Below, in pieces: positions 26,222-36,598 of a stretch of 64,000 nt of DNA; the first letter of the stretch is position 1, and every line of letters starts with the position of its first letter. Position numbers and translations under genes: made by a program. Under the pieces are notes generated by a model. It made no database searches, was not told where the DNA came from, and worked only from the letters and a program-made list of their open reading frames with translations. The stretch is from Primorskyibacter aestuariivivens (GTDB lineage Bacteria; Pseudomonadota; Alphaproteobacteria; Rhodobacterales; Rhodobacteraceae): positions 1 through 64,000 of the forward strand of contig NZ_JAQIOZ010000020.1 of NCBI RefSeq assembly GCF_028023675.1. Reading direction: 5' to 3'.

Positions 26222-27673
26222 ATGGTATCGCGTGTCATTCCCGTCGAGACATTCGACCTTGTCATATTCGGCGGCACCGGGGATCTGGCGCGCCGCAAGA
26301 TCTTGCCCGGCCTGTTTCGCCGTTTCTGCTCGGGGCAGATGCCCAAGGAGGCCCGCATCATCGGCGCGGCGCGCTCCGAGATGGACGATGCCGGGTTTCG
26401 CGAGCTGGTCCGCGACGCCATCCACGAGTTCGACAGCAAGCGGCCCGATGATTGCCCGGAGCTGAACGGTTTCCTTGAGTGCCTGGCCTATGTCGCGGTG
26501 GACGCCAAGGGCGATGGCGGCTGGAACGAGCTGTCGGCGCTGATGCGCGAGGGTACGGTGCGAGCATTCTACCTGTCCGTGGCACCGTCGCTTTTCGGGG
26601 ATATCGCCGAACGGTTGCACACCCGTGGGCTTGCCCTGCGCGACAGCCGGATCGTGGTGGAGAAACCCTTTGGCCGCGATCTGGCCTCGGCCCGCGCGCT
26701 CAACGAAACGCTGGCGCTGCATTTCCACGAAGACCAGATCTACCGAATCGATCACTACCTGGGCAAGGAAACGGTTCAGAACCTGATGGCCGTGCGGTTC
26801 GGCAACATGCTGTTCGAGCCGCTGTGGAACAGCCAGTATATCGACCATATCCAGATCACCGTGGCCGAGACCGTCGGCGTCGGTGGCCGCGGCGCCTATT
26901 ATGACAAATCGGGTGCCATGCGGGATATGGTGCAGAACCACCTGATGCAGCTTTTGTGCCTGATCGCGATGGAGCCTCCCTCGCGGTTCGAACCGGATTC
27001 GGTGCGTGACGAGAAACTCAAGGTGATCCGGGCGCTGGAACCGGTGGATTACCACCACATCGTCCGGGGTCAATATGACAAGACCGATACCCAGCCGGGC
27101 TATCGTGAGCATGCCGAAAACCCCCGCTCTCATACCGAAAGCTACATTGCCATGAAGTGCCATATCTCCAATTGGCGCTGGGCAGGCACGCCGTTTTACA
27201 TGCGCACCGGCAAGCGCCTGCGCGCCCGCGCGAGCGAGATCGCCATCGTGTTCAAGGACACACCGCATTCGATCTTTGACGAGGATGCGGGGCGGCACCG
27301 CAACACGCTGGTCATTCACCTGCAACCGAAAGAGGGCATGGAGCTTGGTGTCACGATCAAGGAACCGGGGCCGGGGGGTATGCGCCTTATTGATGTGCCG
27401 CTGGACATGACCTTTCAGGAGGCTTTGGGCCCCGATGTCGAGGATGTGCCGGACGCCTATGAGCGGCTGATCATGGATGTGATCCGTGGCAACCAGACCC
27501 TGTTCATGCGCGGTGACGAGGTCGAGGCCGCCTGGGCCTGGACCGATCCGATCATCGAGGGCTGGGAAGCGCGCAAGGAAGTGCCTAAACTCTACGACAG
27601 CGGGTCGAGCGGCCCGGAGGATGCGCTGATGCTGATGCATCGGGACGGGCGCAAGTGGCGGGAGATCAAGTGA
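26222..27673 (+). CDS. zwf: Glucose-6-phosphate 1-dehydrogenase
   Basis: 483 residues, full length for the family. It oxidises glucose 6-phosphate to 6-phosphogluconolactone with NAD(P)+. The nucleotide-binding GGTGDLARRKILPGL is at about 14-28, and the active-site motif RIDHYLGKETVQN is present with VEKPFGRD before it. It is the first gene of zwf-pgl-pgi; the stop overlaps the pgl start (TGATG). In Roseobacter-type bacteria this feeds the Entner-Doudoroff pathway. Confidence 0.97.
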   Translation: MVSRVIPVETFDLVIFGGTGDLARRKILPGLFRRFCSGQMPKEARIIGAARSEMDDAGFRELVRDAIHEFDSKRPDDCPELNGFLECLAYVAVDAKGDGGWNELSALMREGTVRAFYLSVAPSLFGDIAERLHTRGLALRDSRIVVEKPFGRDLASARALNETLALHFHEDQIYRIDHYLGKETVQNLMAVRFGNMLFEPLWNSQYIDHIQITVAETVGVGGRGAYYDKSGAMRDMVQNHLMQLLCLIAMEPPSRFEPDSVRDEKLKVIRALEPVDYHHIVRGQYDKTDTQPGYREHAENPRSHTESYIAMKCHISNWRWAGTPFYMRTGKRLRARASEIAIVFKDTPHSIFDEDAGRHRNTLVIHLQPKEGMELGVTIKEPGPGGMRLIDVPLDMTFQEALGPDVEDVPDAYERLIMDVIRGNQTLFMRGDEVEAAWAWTDPIIEGWEARKEVPKLYDSGSSGPEDALMLMHRDGRKWREIK

Positions 27674-28344
27674 TGGATTTCGTGACATATGCCGATCAGG
27701 AGATGTTGGCCATCGACCTGGCCAACCAGATCGCAGGCGAGCTGACCGCAGCGCTGGAGCATGAAGACCGCGTGCTGATGGCCGTGCCGGGCGGCACCAC
27801 GCCGGGCCCGATCTTTGACGATCTTTGTGCTGCGGATCTCGACTGGTCGCGGGTGGATGTGATGCTGACAGATGAGCGTTGGGTCCCGGAGGATCACGCG
27901 CGCTCGAACACACGGCTGATCCGCGAACGCTTGCTGGTGGATCGCGCGGCGGCGGCCCGCTATATCCCGCTTTACATGCCCGGTGAGACACCCGAGGAGC
28001 GCCTGGCCGATCTGGAAACAAATATCGTGCCGCGCCTGCCGATCTCGGTCCTGCTGCTGGGCATGGGTGCGGATATGCACACCGCGTCGCTGTTTCCGGG
28101 CGCGGACAAGCTCGCCGAGGCGCTGGATGCGGACGCGCCGGTGTTGATGCCCATGCGGGCCCCCGGCGCGCCAGAGCCGCGCATTACCCTGACCGCGCGG
28201 GTGCTTGATGGGGCGCTGTCCAAGCACATCGTCATCTTTGGCGAAGACAAGAAAGCGGCGCTGGAACAGGCCCGCACACTCAAGCCGATTGATGCGCCGG
28301 TCTCGGCGGTCCTGGCCGAGACCCGGGTGCATTGGGCACCGTGA
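27673..28344 (+). CDS. pgl: 6-phosphogluconolactonase
   Basis: 223 residues starting at the ATG that overlaps the zwf stop; an in-frame start six codons earlier is less likely. The glucosamine/galactosamine isomerase-like fold is seen in MAVPGGTTPGPIFDDL, VMLTDERWVPEDHARSN and LLGMGADMHTASLFPG. It hydrolyses 6-phosphogluconolactone made by Zwf. The coupled overlap fits their consecutive steps. Confidence 0.95.
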   Translation: MDFVTYADQEMLAIDLANQIAGELTAALEHEDRVLMAVPGGTTPGPIFDDLCAADLDWSRVDVMLTDERWVPEDHARSNTRLIRERLLVDRAAAARYIPLYMPGETPEERLADLETNIVPRLPISVLLLGMGADMHTASLFPGADKLAEALDADAPVLMPMRAPGAPEPRITLTARVLDGALSKHIVIFGEDKKAALEQARTLKPIDAPVSAVLAETRVHWAP

Positions 28345-28371
28345 TACTATTCAGAATTGAGGAGTTCACCA

Positions 28372-29973
28372 ATGTGGGCTGATTTGCAGGAACATGCCAA
28401 GGGCGTGACCGACCGGAAAATCACAGAGTTGTTCGAAAAACCCGCGCGCGCTGCGGAATTTTCCACAGAATTCGATCAATTATTGTTCGATTACTCCAAA
28501 ACAAACATTGATGACACTGCGCGCGACATGCTCCTGAAGCTGGCCAGAGAGCGCAATGTCGCCGCCCGCCGCGACGCCATGTTCGCGGGCGACAAGATCA
28601 ACGAGACCGAAACCCGCGCCGTGCTGCATACCGCCCTGCGCAACCTCGATGGCGGCCCTGTGATGGTCGATGGCGAGGATGTCATGCCCGGTGTTATGGA
28701 CACGCTGGCGCGGATGGAGGCGTTTGCCGGGGATGTGCGCAGCGGGCGGTTCACGGGGCAGGGCGGTGCCATCACCGATGTGGTCAATATCGGCATCGGC
28801 GGCTCCGATCTTGGCCCCGTGATGGCCTGCGCCGCGTTGTCGCCCTATGCCGACGGGCCACGCACGCATTTCGTCTCGAACGTGGACGGCGCGGATATTG
28901 CCGACACGTTGCGCGGGCTGAACCCGGAAACGACGCTGGTGATTGTCGCCTCCAAGACGTTCACCACGATCGAGACCATGACCAATGCGCGCACGGCCAA
29001 GGCCTGGATGTCCGAGCGCGTCAGCGACCCGGCGGCACAGTTTGCCGCGCTCAGCACGTCGGATGAGAAAACCGCTGCGTTTGGTATCGATCCCTCCCGC
29101 GTTTTCGGCTTCGAGGATTGGGTTGGCGGGCGCTACTCAATGTGGGGGCCGATTGGGCTATCCATCATGATTGCCATCGGTGCGGATGCGTTCCGCGCCT
29201 TCCTGCGCGGCGCGCAAGCCATGGACCGCCATTTCCGTTCGGCGGAGTTCCACGAAAACATGCCGGTGCTGTTGGCGCTGGTCGGCATCTGGCACAATCA
29301 GGTGCTGGGCCATGCCACGCGCGCGGTGCTGCCTTATGACAACCGGCTGATCCGGTTGCCTGCCTATCTGCAACAGCTTGAGATGGAGAGTAACGGCAAA
29401 TCCGTCTCCATGCACGGCGCGGACTTGCCGTATGATTCGGGTCCCGTGGTCTGGGGCGAGCCGGGCACCAATGGCCAGCACGCGTTCTACCAGTTGATCC
29501 ATCAGGGCACCCGCGTGATCCCTTGCGAGTTTCTCGTGGCTGCCGAGGGTCATGAACCGGACCTGGCACATCATCACGAACTTCTGGTCGCCAATTGCCT
29601 TGCCCAATCCGAGGCGCTGATGCGCGGCCGCACGCCGGACGAGGCGCGTGAAAAAGTGCGCGGCCAGTTCGAAGGCGAGGAGCTGGAGCGTCAGGCCCGC
29701 CACCGTGTCTTCCCCGGCAATCGTCCGTCGACCACGTTGATCTACCCGAAACTGACGCCCGAGGTTCTGGGCCAGATCGTGGCGCTCTATGAGCATCGCG
29801 TCTTTGTCGAAGGCGTGATCCTAGGCATCAACTCCTATGACCAATGGGGCGTGGAACTAGGCAAGGAACTGGCCACCGCGCTGGGTCCGATTGTCGCCGG
29901 TGAGGAAAGCGCCGAAGGCAAGGACGGCTCGACCCAAATGCTTGTGGAGTATGTATTGAAAAACCGGGGCTGA
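28372..29973 (+). CDS. pgi: Glucose-6-phosphate isomerase
   Basis: 533 residues from the ATG at 28372, with GAGGAG well placed. It interconverts glucose 6-phosphate and fructose 6-phosphate. Family signatures are visible: [15 protein letters not shown], the sugar-phosphate site [13 protein letters not shown], the segment ESNGKSV, and [18 protein letters not shown]. It is 27 bp after pgl, so the three genes form one operon, with a double terminator after pgi. Confidence 0.97.
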   Translation: MWADLQEHAKGVTDRKITELFEKPARAAEFSTEFDQLLFDYSKTNIDDTARDMLLKLARERNVAARRDAMFAGDKINETETRAVLHTALRNLDGGPVMVDGEDVMPGVMDTLARMEAFAGDVRSGRFTGQGGAITDVVNIGIGGSDLGPVMACAALSPYADGPRTHFVSNVDGADIADTLRGLNPETTLVIVASKTFTTIETMTNARTAKAWMSERVSDPAAQFAALSTSDEKTAAFGIDPSRVFGFEDWVGGRYSMWGPIGLSIMIAIGADAFRAFLRGAQAMDRHFRSAEFHENMPVLLALVGIWHNQVLGHATRAVLPYDNRLIRLPAYLQQLEMESNGKSVSMHGADLPYDSGPVVWGEPGTNGQHAFYQLIHQGTRVIPCEFLVAAEGHEPDLAHHHELLVANCLAQSEALMRGRTPDEAREKVRGQFEGEELERQARHRVFPGNRPSTTLIYPKLTPEVLGQIVALYEHRVFVEGVILGINSYDQWGVELGKELATALGPIVAGEESAEGKDGSTQMLVEYVLKNRG

Positions 29974-30030
29974 GGCCCCGGTTTCCCAGAGACGTGTTGG
30001 CCCGCCGAAACGCTCGGCGGGCTGTTTTCA
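29961..30030 (+). terminator. Two consecutive hairpins ending the zwf-pgl-pgi operon
   Basis: First, AAACCGGGGC-tgag-GCCCCGGTTT (29961-29984) overlaps the pgi stop codon. Second, CCCGCCGA-aacgc-TCGGCGGG (30001-30021) is followed by CTGTTTTCA, a standard Rho-independent pattern. The T-tract reaches the stop codon of the convergent doxX-like gene. Confidence 0.8.
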
Positions 30031-30429
30031 TGCGGTGGCTGCGCGGGCCGACGATCCGGTCCAGGCATCCACCGACCATGCGCCTGCGCCAGTCAGGGCA
30101 AGGGCGATGTAACCCCCTGTCAGCGCAAGGTTCTTCATGAACATGGTCATTTGCATCTGGTCGGCCGGCACGAAGTGATAGAGCACGCCCGAGGCCAGAC
30201 AGAACGCGCCAAGCGCCAGCGCCACAAGCCGGGTCTGAAAGCCCACAAGCAGCGCGACGCCGCCCAGGATTTCAAACGCGATTACCGGCCAGGCCAGAAA
30301 GCCGGGCACGCCGCCCGATTCCATGAAACCGGCAAAGCCTTCGACATTTCCAAGCTTGCCGATCCCGGCCATGATGAACAGAACGGCCAGCAGAACGCGG
30401 GCCACGAGCGGTGCAATCGTTTGGGTCAT
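30028..30429 (-). CDS. DoxX-family membrane protein
   Basis: 133 residues from the ATG at 30429, with four hydrophobic helices: PLVARVLLAVLFIMAGIGKL, VPGFLAWPVIAFEILGGVALLVG, LALGAFCLASGVLYHF and LALTGGYIALALTG. The FIMAGIGKL and EILGGVALLVGF segments are typical of DoxX proteins, inner-membrane proteins of poorly defined redox or quinone-linked roles. It ends at the pgi terminator and lies downstream of a DUF985 cupin gene on the same strand, 118 bp apart. Confidence 0.88.
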   Translation of the reverse strand: MTQTIAPLVARVLLAVLFIMAGIGKLGNVEGFAGFMESGGVPGFLAWPVIAFEILGGVALLVGFQTRLVALALGAFCLASGVLYHFVPADQMQMTMFMKNLALTGGYIALALTGAGAWSVDAWTGSSARAATA

Positions 30430-30547
30430 GATGCGTATCCTTGTAGTTTGATCATTGACCCGCTTATGCCGATGTGCGGTGGTGTCGGTAATTCCAATAT
30501 TTGAAACAGGCCTTGTGCAATTTTGCACTGAATGGTTGGGTGTGGGA

Positions 30548-30964
30548 TCAGGGAATATCAAACCCCGGCGAAGCCAGTTCGAACCCTTCGAATTGAAACC
30601 CCGGGCTGACCGTGCAGCCCACCAAAGTCCAGTCTCCGGTGCTCACCGCGCTTTGCCAGTGATGCGCGGGCACGATCCGTTGTGGCAACTGGCCGGCGGC
30701 AAGGTCCGGCCCCAGCATATGATCGGTTTTCGGCCCGGCATCGGTGTCCGCCATGGACAGGATCAACGGCGCACCGGCATAGAAATGCCAGATCTCCGTG
30801 GCGTCCACCCGGTGCCAATGGCTGCGCTCGCCCGCGGGCAGAAGGAAATAAATACAGGTGCCGCAAGGCCGCCCATTGCCATCCGCCACCCAGGTCTGGC
30901 GGAAATACCCGCCCTCGGGATGCGGGGCGAGGTTCAGGTGGGCGATGATCTCGTCTGCGGTCAT
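30548..30964 (-). CDS. DUF985 cupin protein
   Basis: 138 residues, a single cupin barrel. It carries the DUF985 N-terminal motif LNLAPHPEGGYFRQTW, the ERSHWHRVDATEIWHFYAG metal-site strand with conserved His residues, and QWQSAVSTGDWTLVGCTVSPGF near the end. The role of the family is not established. The start has AAGGTG eight bases upstream. Confidence 0.88.
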   Translation of the reverse strand: MTADEIIAHLNLAPHPEGGYFRQTWVADGNGRPCGTCIYFLLPAGERSHWHRVDATEIWHFYAGAPLILSMADTDAGPKTDHMLGPDLAAGQLPQRIVPAHHWQSAVSTGDWTLVGCTVSPGFQFEGFELASPGFDIP

Positions 30965-31173
30965 GGGGGCACCTTAACCCCGGTCACAAACCCGTGAAAG
31001 ACCATAGGTGCGCGCCAATTTCTTTGGTATATAAGCAAGACTTCGCCGGGACCCGGCAAGAAGGCGCTGGAATCCCGGCGTCCTGCTCAAAGGGGATGTT
31101 GCGCCCTGATCCGTGCCTATCTGTTGAAACGAGTGCCCCACATTGGGCGCGTATGCGACCACAGGAGGAAGAC

Positions 31174-31449
31174 ATGACATTTCGATTTTTGATCCCGGCC
31201 GTGCTTGCCGGTTTTACGCTGTCGGCCTGCGATACGCTGACCACGGAACAGCGCACCGTGGCCGGTGTGGCGGGCGGGGCCGCCGCCGGTCTGATCGCAG
31301 CCTCGGTACTGAAAGCCGACAACAACTGGCGCATCATCGCGGCTCTGGCCGGGGCCGCCGCAGGCACGGTCGTGGCCCAGAACACGGCCACCGGGCGTTG
31401 CGCCTATTCCAATGGTGACGGCACCTATTACACCGCACCCTGCCGCTAA
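31174..31449 (+). CDS. Small lipoprotein with glycine-rich hydrophobic segment
   Basis: 91 residues from the ATG at 31174, chosen for AGGAGGA at seven bases upstream. The signal FLIPAVLAGFTLSAC is a lipobox with Cys at 19. Two Gly/Ala-rich helices (VAGVAGGAAAGLIAASVL and IIAALAGAAAGTVVAQ) resemble glycine-zipper segments, and the C-terminus has two Cys residues (GRCAYSNGDGTYYTAPC). The function is unknown. The stop overlaps the convergent GNAT gene by four bases. Confidence 0.8.
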   Translation: MTFRFLIPAVLAGFTLSACDTLTTEQRTVAGVAGGAAAGLIAASVLKADNNWRIIAALAGAAAGTVVAQNTATGRCAYSNGDGTYYTAPCR

Positions 31450-31958
31450 AGCCGCATCTCAAAGAACAACAAGTGCCCCTCTGCAATGGGGGGCACTTCC
31501 TGATAGGGGCCGCGCGGGCGAAATCCCATGGTGGTATAAAGCCGCTGCGCAGCGGTCAGCGGTTTGGACGTGTCCATCAGGATGCGGGCAAAACCCAGAT
31601 CCCGGCAGCCCTCGATCAGCGCGGACATGAGCGCAAAACCTGCACCGGTGCCGCGCGCGTCCTCATTGACATAGACCCGCTTGATCTCGGCATCTTCCGG
31701 GGACAGGCGATGCACCATACCGCAGCCCACAGGCTCCCCATCACGGAGCGCGAGACTCATGAACCCGTCGGGGGGCGCATGTTCCTCGGCCAGCCGCTCC
31801 ATGAGGGCGGCGTATTTTTTCGCAGGGTAAAACATGTCCACGATCTCCGCATCAAAGGGCGAGAGCGCCCGGAGGAAGCCGTGATACTCCCAGCACAGCG
31901 TGCGCACGGCCGCGATATCGGCCTCGGTGTCGGGTGTGATGATGCGCAGATCGCCCAT
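31446..31958 (-). CDS. GNAT-family N-acetyltransferase
   Basis: 170 residues with the GNAT fold: VGCGMVHRLSPEDAEIKRVYVNEDARGTGAGFALMSALI contains the acetyl-CoA pyrophosphate loop (RGTGAG), followed by LDTSKPLTAAQRLYTTMGFR. The acceptor substrate is unknown. It starts only 91 bp after eno, and its ribosome site GGGGGA lies in the 3' arm of the eno terminator hairpin, so its translation from eno read-through would be blocked. Confidence 0.87.
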   Translation of the reverse strand: MGDLRIITPDTEADIAAVRTLCWEYHGFLRALSPFDAEIVDMFYPAKKYAALMERLAEEHAPPDGFMSLALRDGEPVGCGMVHRLSPEDAEIKRVYVNEDARGTGAGFALMSALIEGCRDLGFARILMDTSKPLTAAQRLYTTMGFRPRGPYQEVPPIAEGHLLFFEMRL

Positions 31959-31992
31959 GAAAAAGTCCCCCTGAACGGTTCAGGAGGACTTT
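31959..31992 (-). terminator. Rho-independent terminator of eno, overlapping the GNAT leader
   Basis: On the minus strand AAAGTCC-t-CCTGAAC pairs with GTTCAGG-g-GGACTTT around a single C, then TTTTT leads straight into the GNAT ATG. The two 7-bp stems are separated by one mismatch. Confidence 0.85.
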
Positions 31993-32048
31993 ATCGATTT
32001 TTCCGGGCGGCACGAATTATGTTTCGTGCCCCCTTTGATCACGACCGC

Positions 32049-33359
<1,311 letters not shown>

Positions 33360-33395
33360 CTATAGCAGAGTGCTTTGACGGAGGGAACCGTCTTT

Positions 33396-33407
33396 GTTAG
33401 CGCTAAC
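33396..33407. promoter_or_regulatory. LacI-family-type operator GTTAGCGCTAAC upstream of eno
   Basis: The same 12-bp perfect palindrome as upstream of zwf, here 73 bp before the eno ATG and 31 bp after the stop of the upstream transporter gene. It supports joint control of eno, zwf-pgl-pgi, pdhA and possibly fbaB. Confidence 0.65.
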
Positions 33408-33437
33408 GTTTATCCGCCCACATGGTTGCGCAAACAC

Positions 33438-34316
33438 TCATGCGGCGGATGGCCGCTGTCGGACGTGGCGCTCACGCCAAAGCGTGTAAAGCCCCGAGGC
33501 CATGATGATGCCCATCCCGGCCCATGTTGCCGCGTCGGGCCGCTCGCCAAACACTGCCATGCCAATGGCCAGCGCAAAGATCATCCGCGAATAGCGAAAT
33601 GGTGTGACAAAAGACACCTCGCCAATGCGCATCGCGGTGACGATCATGAAATAGGCCACCAGCCCGACCGAAATCGCGGCCAGAAGGATCATCCCGATCC
33701 GCAGATCCACCGGGGCAGGGGCATCGCCTGCCAGCGCCATGAGGATGGCGCCCGTCGGGATGAGCATCAGGAAAGCCTGAAAACTCACCTGCATCGAGGT
33801 GATATCGGCGGTGACCCGGCGCGTCGCCAGATCGCGCAGGGCCAGCCCCAGCATGCCGATCACGGCAAAGAGCGAGGCAGGCACAAACCCCTCCAGCCCG
33901 GGCCGGATAATCACAAGCACGCCCGCAAATCCAACAAGGATCGCCGACCAGCGCCGCCAGCCCACCACCTCGCCCAGAAACAGCGCCGCGCCCAGCGTCA
34001 CCACCAGCGGCGTGGCCTGAAGGATGGCCGAGGCCACCGAGAGATCGATGGTGGTGATGGCGGTGACAAATCCCAACGTGCCGATCACCTCGGCCCCGTT
34101 GCGCAGCAAAAGCGGCGCGCGCAGCATGGCGCGCGGAAACAGCCGCCGCCGCTGCGCGATGCAGACCCCGCCAAAGGCAAGCGCGCCACCCGCCCCCAGA
34201 AGGATCAGGATCTGCCCCACCGGCAGAGCCCCGGCCATCAACTTGATGCACATGTCCTCGATCGCAAACCCGGCCATGGCCAGCACCATCAAAAGCGCAC
34301 CGCGCAGATTTTCCAT
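33438..34316 (-). CDS. DMT-superfamily (EamA) transporter
   Basis: 292 residues with ten predicted membrane helices in two EamA repeats: the first from LLMVLAMAGFAIEDMCIKL and the second from LFAVIGMLGLALRDLA. Internal EamA-like segments such as LGAALFLGEVVGWRRWSAILVGFAGVL and MAVFGERPDAATWAGMGIIMASG (the conserved GE of each half) are visible. The substrate is unknown. GAGG sits five bases before the start, and a CCCCGAGGTATTTT-type repeat lies directly upstream. Confidence 0.87.
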   Translation of the reverse strand: MENLRGALLMVLAMAGFAIEDMCIKLMAGALPVGQILILLGAGGALAFGGVCIAQRRRLFPRAMLRAPLLLRNGAEVIGTLGFVTAITTIDLSVASAILQATPLVVTLGAALFLGEVVGWRRWSAILVGFAGVLVIIRPGLEGFVPASLFAVIGMLGLALRDLATRRVTADITSMQVSFQAFLMLIPTGAILMALAGDAPAPVDLRIGMILLAAISVGLVAYFMIVTAMRIGEVSFVTPFRYSRMIFALAIGMAVFGERPDAATWAGMGIIMASGLYTLWRERHVRQRPSAA

Positions 34317-34344
34317 CGCGACCTCGGATCACAGCACGGATCCC

Positions 34345-34404
34345 GTGCTTCTTCTGTTTGAAAATACCTCGGGGGAGTCCCGAAGGGACGGGGGCGGAGC
34401 CCCC
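34345..34404. repeat. CCCCGAGGTATTTT-type intergenic repeat, copy b
   Basis: Read on the minus strand: GGGGGC-tcc-GCCCCC, GTCCC-ttc-GGGAC, then TCCCCCGAGGTATTTTC and AAACAGAAGAAG. The two hairpins follow the Fur gene 3' end by 17 bp and can act as its terminator; the AAACAGAAGAAG end lies about 30 bp before the transporter start. Confidence 0.7.
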
Positions 34405-34420
34405 AACTTCCCTTGCGGCC

Positions 34421-34831
34421 TTACTTGCGGATCGGCACGCCGTAAAGCTCCAGCCGATGTCCGATAAGCTTGTATCCCAGCTTTTCGGCGATCTTTTCCT
34501 GTAACGCTTCGATTTCAGGATCGACGAATTCGATCACCTCGCCGGAATGCATGTCGATGAGGTGGTCGTGATGGTCGCGCTCGGCATCTTCGTATCGTGC
34601 GCGCCCGTCGCCGAACTCCAGCTTGTCGAGAATGCCCGCCTCCTCAAAAAGCTTCACCGTGCGATAGACCGTGGCGATGGAAATATCCGCATCACGCGCC
34701 GAGGCGCGGGTATAAAGCTCTTCCACATCCGGGTGATCGTCGCTGTCCTCGATCACGGCGGCAATCACCTTGCGCTGGCCGGTCATGCGCAGGCCCTTGG
34801 CCTCGCATCTCTCCAGAATGGTCTGCCCCAT
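34421..34831 (-). CDS. Fur-family metalloregulator (Fur/Mur type)
   Basis: 136 residues from the ATG at 34831 (GGGCGAG eight bases upstream); a GTG three codons earlier is in frame. The winged HTH is at about 10-80 (GLRMTGQRKVIAAVIE ... ISIATVYRTVKLFEEAGIL), followed by the metal-sensing segment RDHHDHLIDMHSGEVIEFVDPEIE. The Cys pairs of classical Fur are absent, as in alphaproteobacterial Fur/Mur proteins, which respond mainly to manganese or iron. Which metal it senses cannot be told from sequence. Confidence 0.88.
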   Translation of the reverse strand: MGQTILERCEAKGLRMTGQRKVIAAVIEDSDDHPDVEELYTRASARDADISIATVYRTVKLFEEAGILDKLEFGDGRARYEDAERDHHDHLIDMHSGEVIEFVDPEIEALQEKIAEKLGYKLIGHRLELYGVPIRK

Positions 34832-34840
34832 GATCGCCAC

Positions 34841-35169
34841 TCGCCCCGTTTCATGACCCCGGTCGTTCCGGCTCCGGGTCTAGGCGATTTGCCGGGCCAC
34901 GAAAAGACCAAGCTGGGGAGCGGGACTTGACTTTATGTCGCAAAGCGCGCACATGCCCCACAGCGAAGTCCACTGCCGCGTGAGCAGAGGGTGCCACAGA
35001 CGCACCCGCAATATGGACCGCGACTGTTCCCAAAATCACGCGTGGGGCCAAGGTTTCTGACGATTGCGGGACATTCGGTTCCGTGAAAGGTCGGCGGCCC
35101 ACCACGATGCTCCGCGAGAAACGGGGCGACCTGCGTCTGGGCCAATGCCCCGGCGCGAAAGGACATATT
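34841..35169. other. Non-coding stretch between the Fur-family gene and rhlE
   Basis: These 329 bp separate divergent genes and should hold both promoters and the long rhlE leader. I see no convincing Fur box, tRNA or small ORF. A GC-rich imperfect inverted repeat (GACCC...GGGTC) lies at 34855-34880, close to the fur-like gene start. Confidence 0.5.
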
Positions 35170-36459
35170 TTGACTCAATTCGACATGATGGGCCTGCCCA
35201 AACATCTGCAGACCCGCCTGGCCGCCATGGGCCTGACTGAACCCACTCCGATCCAGAGCCGCGCCATCCCGGTTGCGCTTGACGGGCGCGACGTGATGGG
35301 CCTGGCCCAGACCGGCACCGGCAAGACCGCGGCCTTTGGCCTGCCGCTCATGGCGCAGCTTCTGCAATACGGCAAGAAGCCCGAGCCCAAGACCATCCGC
35401 GCGCTTGTTCTGGCCCCTACACGGGAGCTGGCCAAGCAGATCACCGAGACCATGCGCGCACTGGCCGAAGGCACAGCGATCAAGACCGGCATGGTCGTCG
35501 GCGGCCAATCCATCAACGCCCAGATCAACCGCCTGTCGCGCGGCACCGACCTTTTGGTGGCCACGCCCGGCCGTCTCATCGACCTGATGGACCGCCGCGC
35601 GCTGACGCTTGAGGAGACCGCCTTTCTGGTGCTGGACGAGGCCGACCAGATGCTGGACCTTGGCTTTATCCACGCGCTGCGCCGCATCTCGGAAATGGTA
35701 CCGGCGGATCGCCAGACCATGCTGTTCTCGGCCACCATGCCGAAACAGATGAACGAGATCGCGCAATCCTACCTGCGCAATCCCCAGCGGATCGAGGTCA
35801 CGCCTCCGGGCAAAGTGGCCGACAAGATCACGCAGGCCGTGCATTTCGTCCCCAAATCGCACAAGGCAACGCTTCTGGCGGAACTGCTCGACGGGCACCG
35901 CGATGAACTGGCGCTGGTGTTCTGCCGCACGAAACACGGCGCGGAAAAGCTGATGAAGGGGCTCGCGGGACAGGGCTTTGCCGCAACTTCGATCCACGGC
36001 AACAAAAGCCAGGGCCAGCGCGACCGTGCTCTGGCGGCGTTCCGCGCGGGCGACATGCGCGTGCTGGTGGCCACCGATGTGGCCGCGCGTGGCATCGACA
36101 TCCCTGATGTGCGTCATGTCTACAATTTCGACCTGCCCAATGTGGCCGACAACTACGTGCACCGCATTGGTCGGACCGCCCGCGCGGGCCGTGACGGCGC
36201 GGCGATTGCGTTCTGCGCGCCCGAGGAAATGGGCGAGCTGAAAGCCATCCAGAAAGTGATGAAGCTTTCCATCCCGGTGGCCTCCGGTCGCCCGTGGGAG
36301 GACATCACCCCGCCCGAAGGCGGCAACAAGCCCAAGGGTCGTGGTCGTGGTCGCGGCCGTCCGGGCGGCGGTTTCGCTGGCAAACCCGGCGGTAGCGGCA
36401 AACCTGCCAATCGTCGCCGCAAACCCGGTCAAGGGCGCGGCAAACCGCAAGCGGCCTGA
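35170..36459 (+). CDS. rhlE: DEAD-box RNA helicase, RhlE-like
   Basis: 429 residues from a TTG start at 35170, chosen because AAAGGA lies six bases upstream and the protein then begins MTQFDMMGLP, the Q-motif phenylalanine region. Helicase motifs in order: PTPIQ (Q motif), AQTGTGKT (I), APTRELA (Ia), TPGRL (Ib), DEAD (II), SAT (III), ATDVAARGID (V), HRIGRTARAG (VI). The C-terminus is a basic Gly/Arg/Lys-rich RNA-binding tail (KGRGRGRGRPGGG). It probably remodels structured RNA or assists ribosome assembly and cold adaptation. Confidence 0.94.
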   Translation: MTQFDMMGLPKHLQTRLAAMGLTEPTPIQSRAIPVALDGRDVMGLAQTGTGKTAAFGLPLMAQLLQYGKKPEPKTIRALVLAPTRELAKQITETMRALAEGTAIKTGMVVGGQSINAQINRLSRGTDLLVATPGRLIDLMDRRALTLEETAFLVLDEADQMLDLGFIHALRRISEMVPADRQTMLFSATMPKQMNEIAQSYLRNPQRIEVTPPGKVADKITQAVHFVPKSHKATLLAELLDGHRDELALVFCRTKHGAEKLMKGLAGQGFAATSIHGNKSQGQRDRALAAFRAGDMRVLVATDVAARGIDIPDVRHVYNFDLPNVADNYVHRIGRTARAGRDGAAIAFCAPEEMGELKAIQKVMKLSIPVASGRPWEDITPPEGGNKPKGRGRGRGRPGGGFAGKPGGSGKPANRRRKPGQGRGKPQAA

Positions 36460-36480
36460 TCCGAACCGAGTGGCCGAAAT

Positions 36481-36516
36481 CGCCGCGCAGCCAGACATAA
36501 AACTGGCTGCGCGGCG
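36481..36516. terminator. Perfect 14-bp hairpin after rhlE
   Basis: CGCCGCGCAGCCAG, an eight-base loop acataaaa, then CTGGCTGCGCGGCG. It lies 21 bp after the helicase stop. No T-tract follows, so termination is inferred from stem strength and position only. Confidence 0.55.
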
Positions 36517-36598
36517 CGCCAAACTGGCTGACCCGGCCACTCTGGTCATTCCGGGTCCAAGCGCCTAGATGTGAGCCTCGCATAGCAAGGCCCGTCAG

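Noticed and set aside
25973-28021. Extension of the radical SAM frame far upstream to 28021
   Set aside because: The extra part is antisense to zwf and pgl and has no domain. The radical SAM protein starts properly at 25972.
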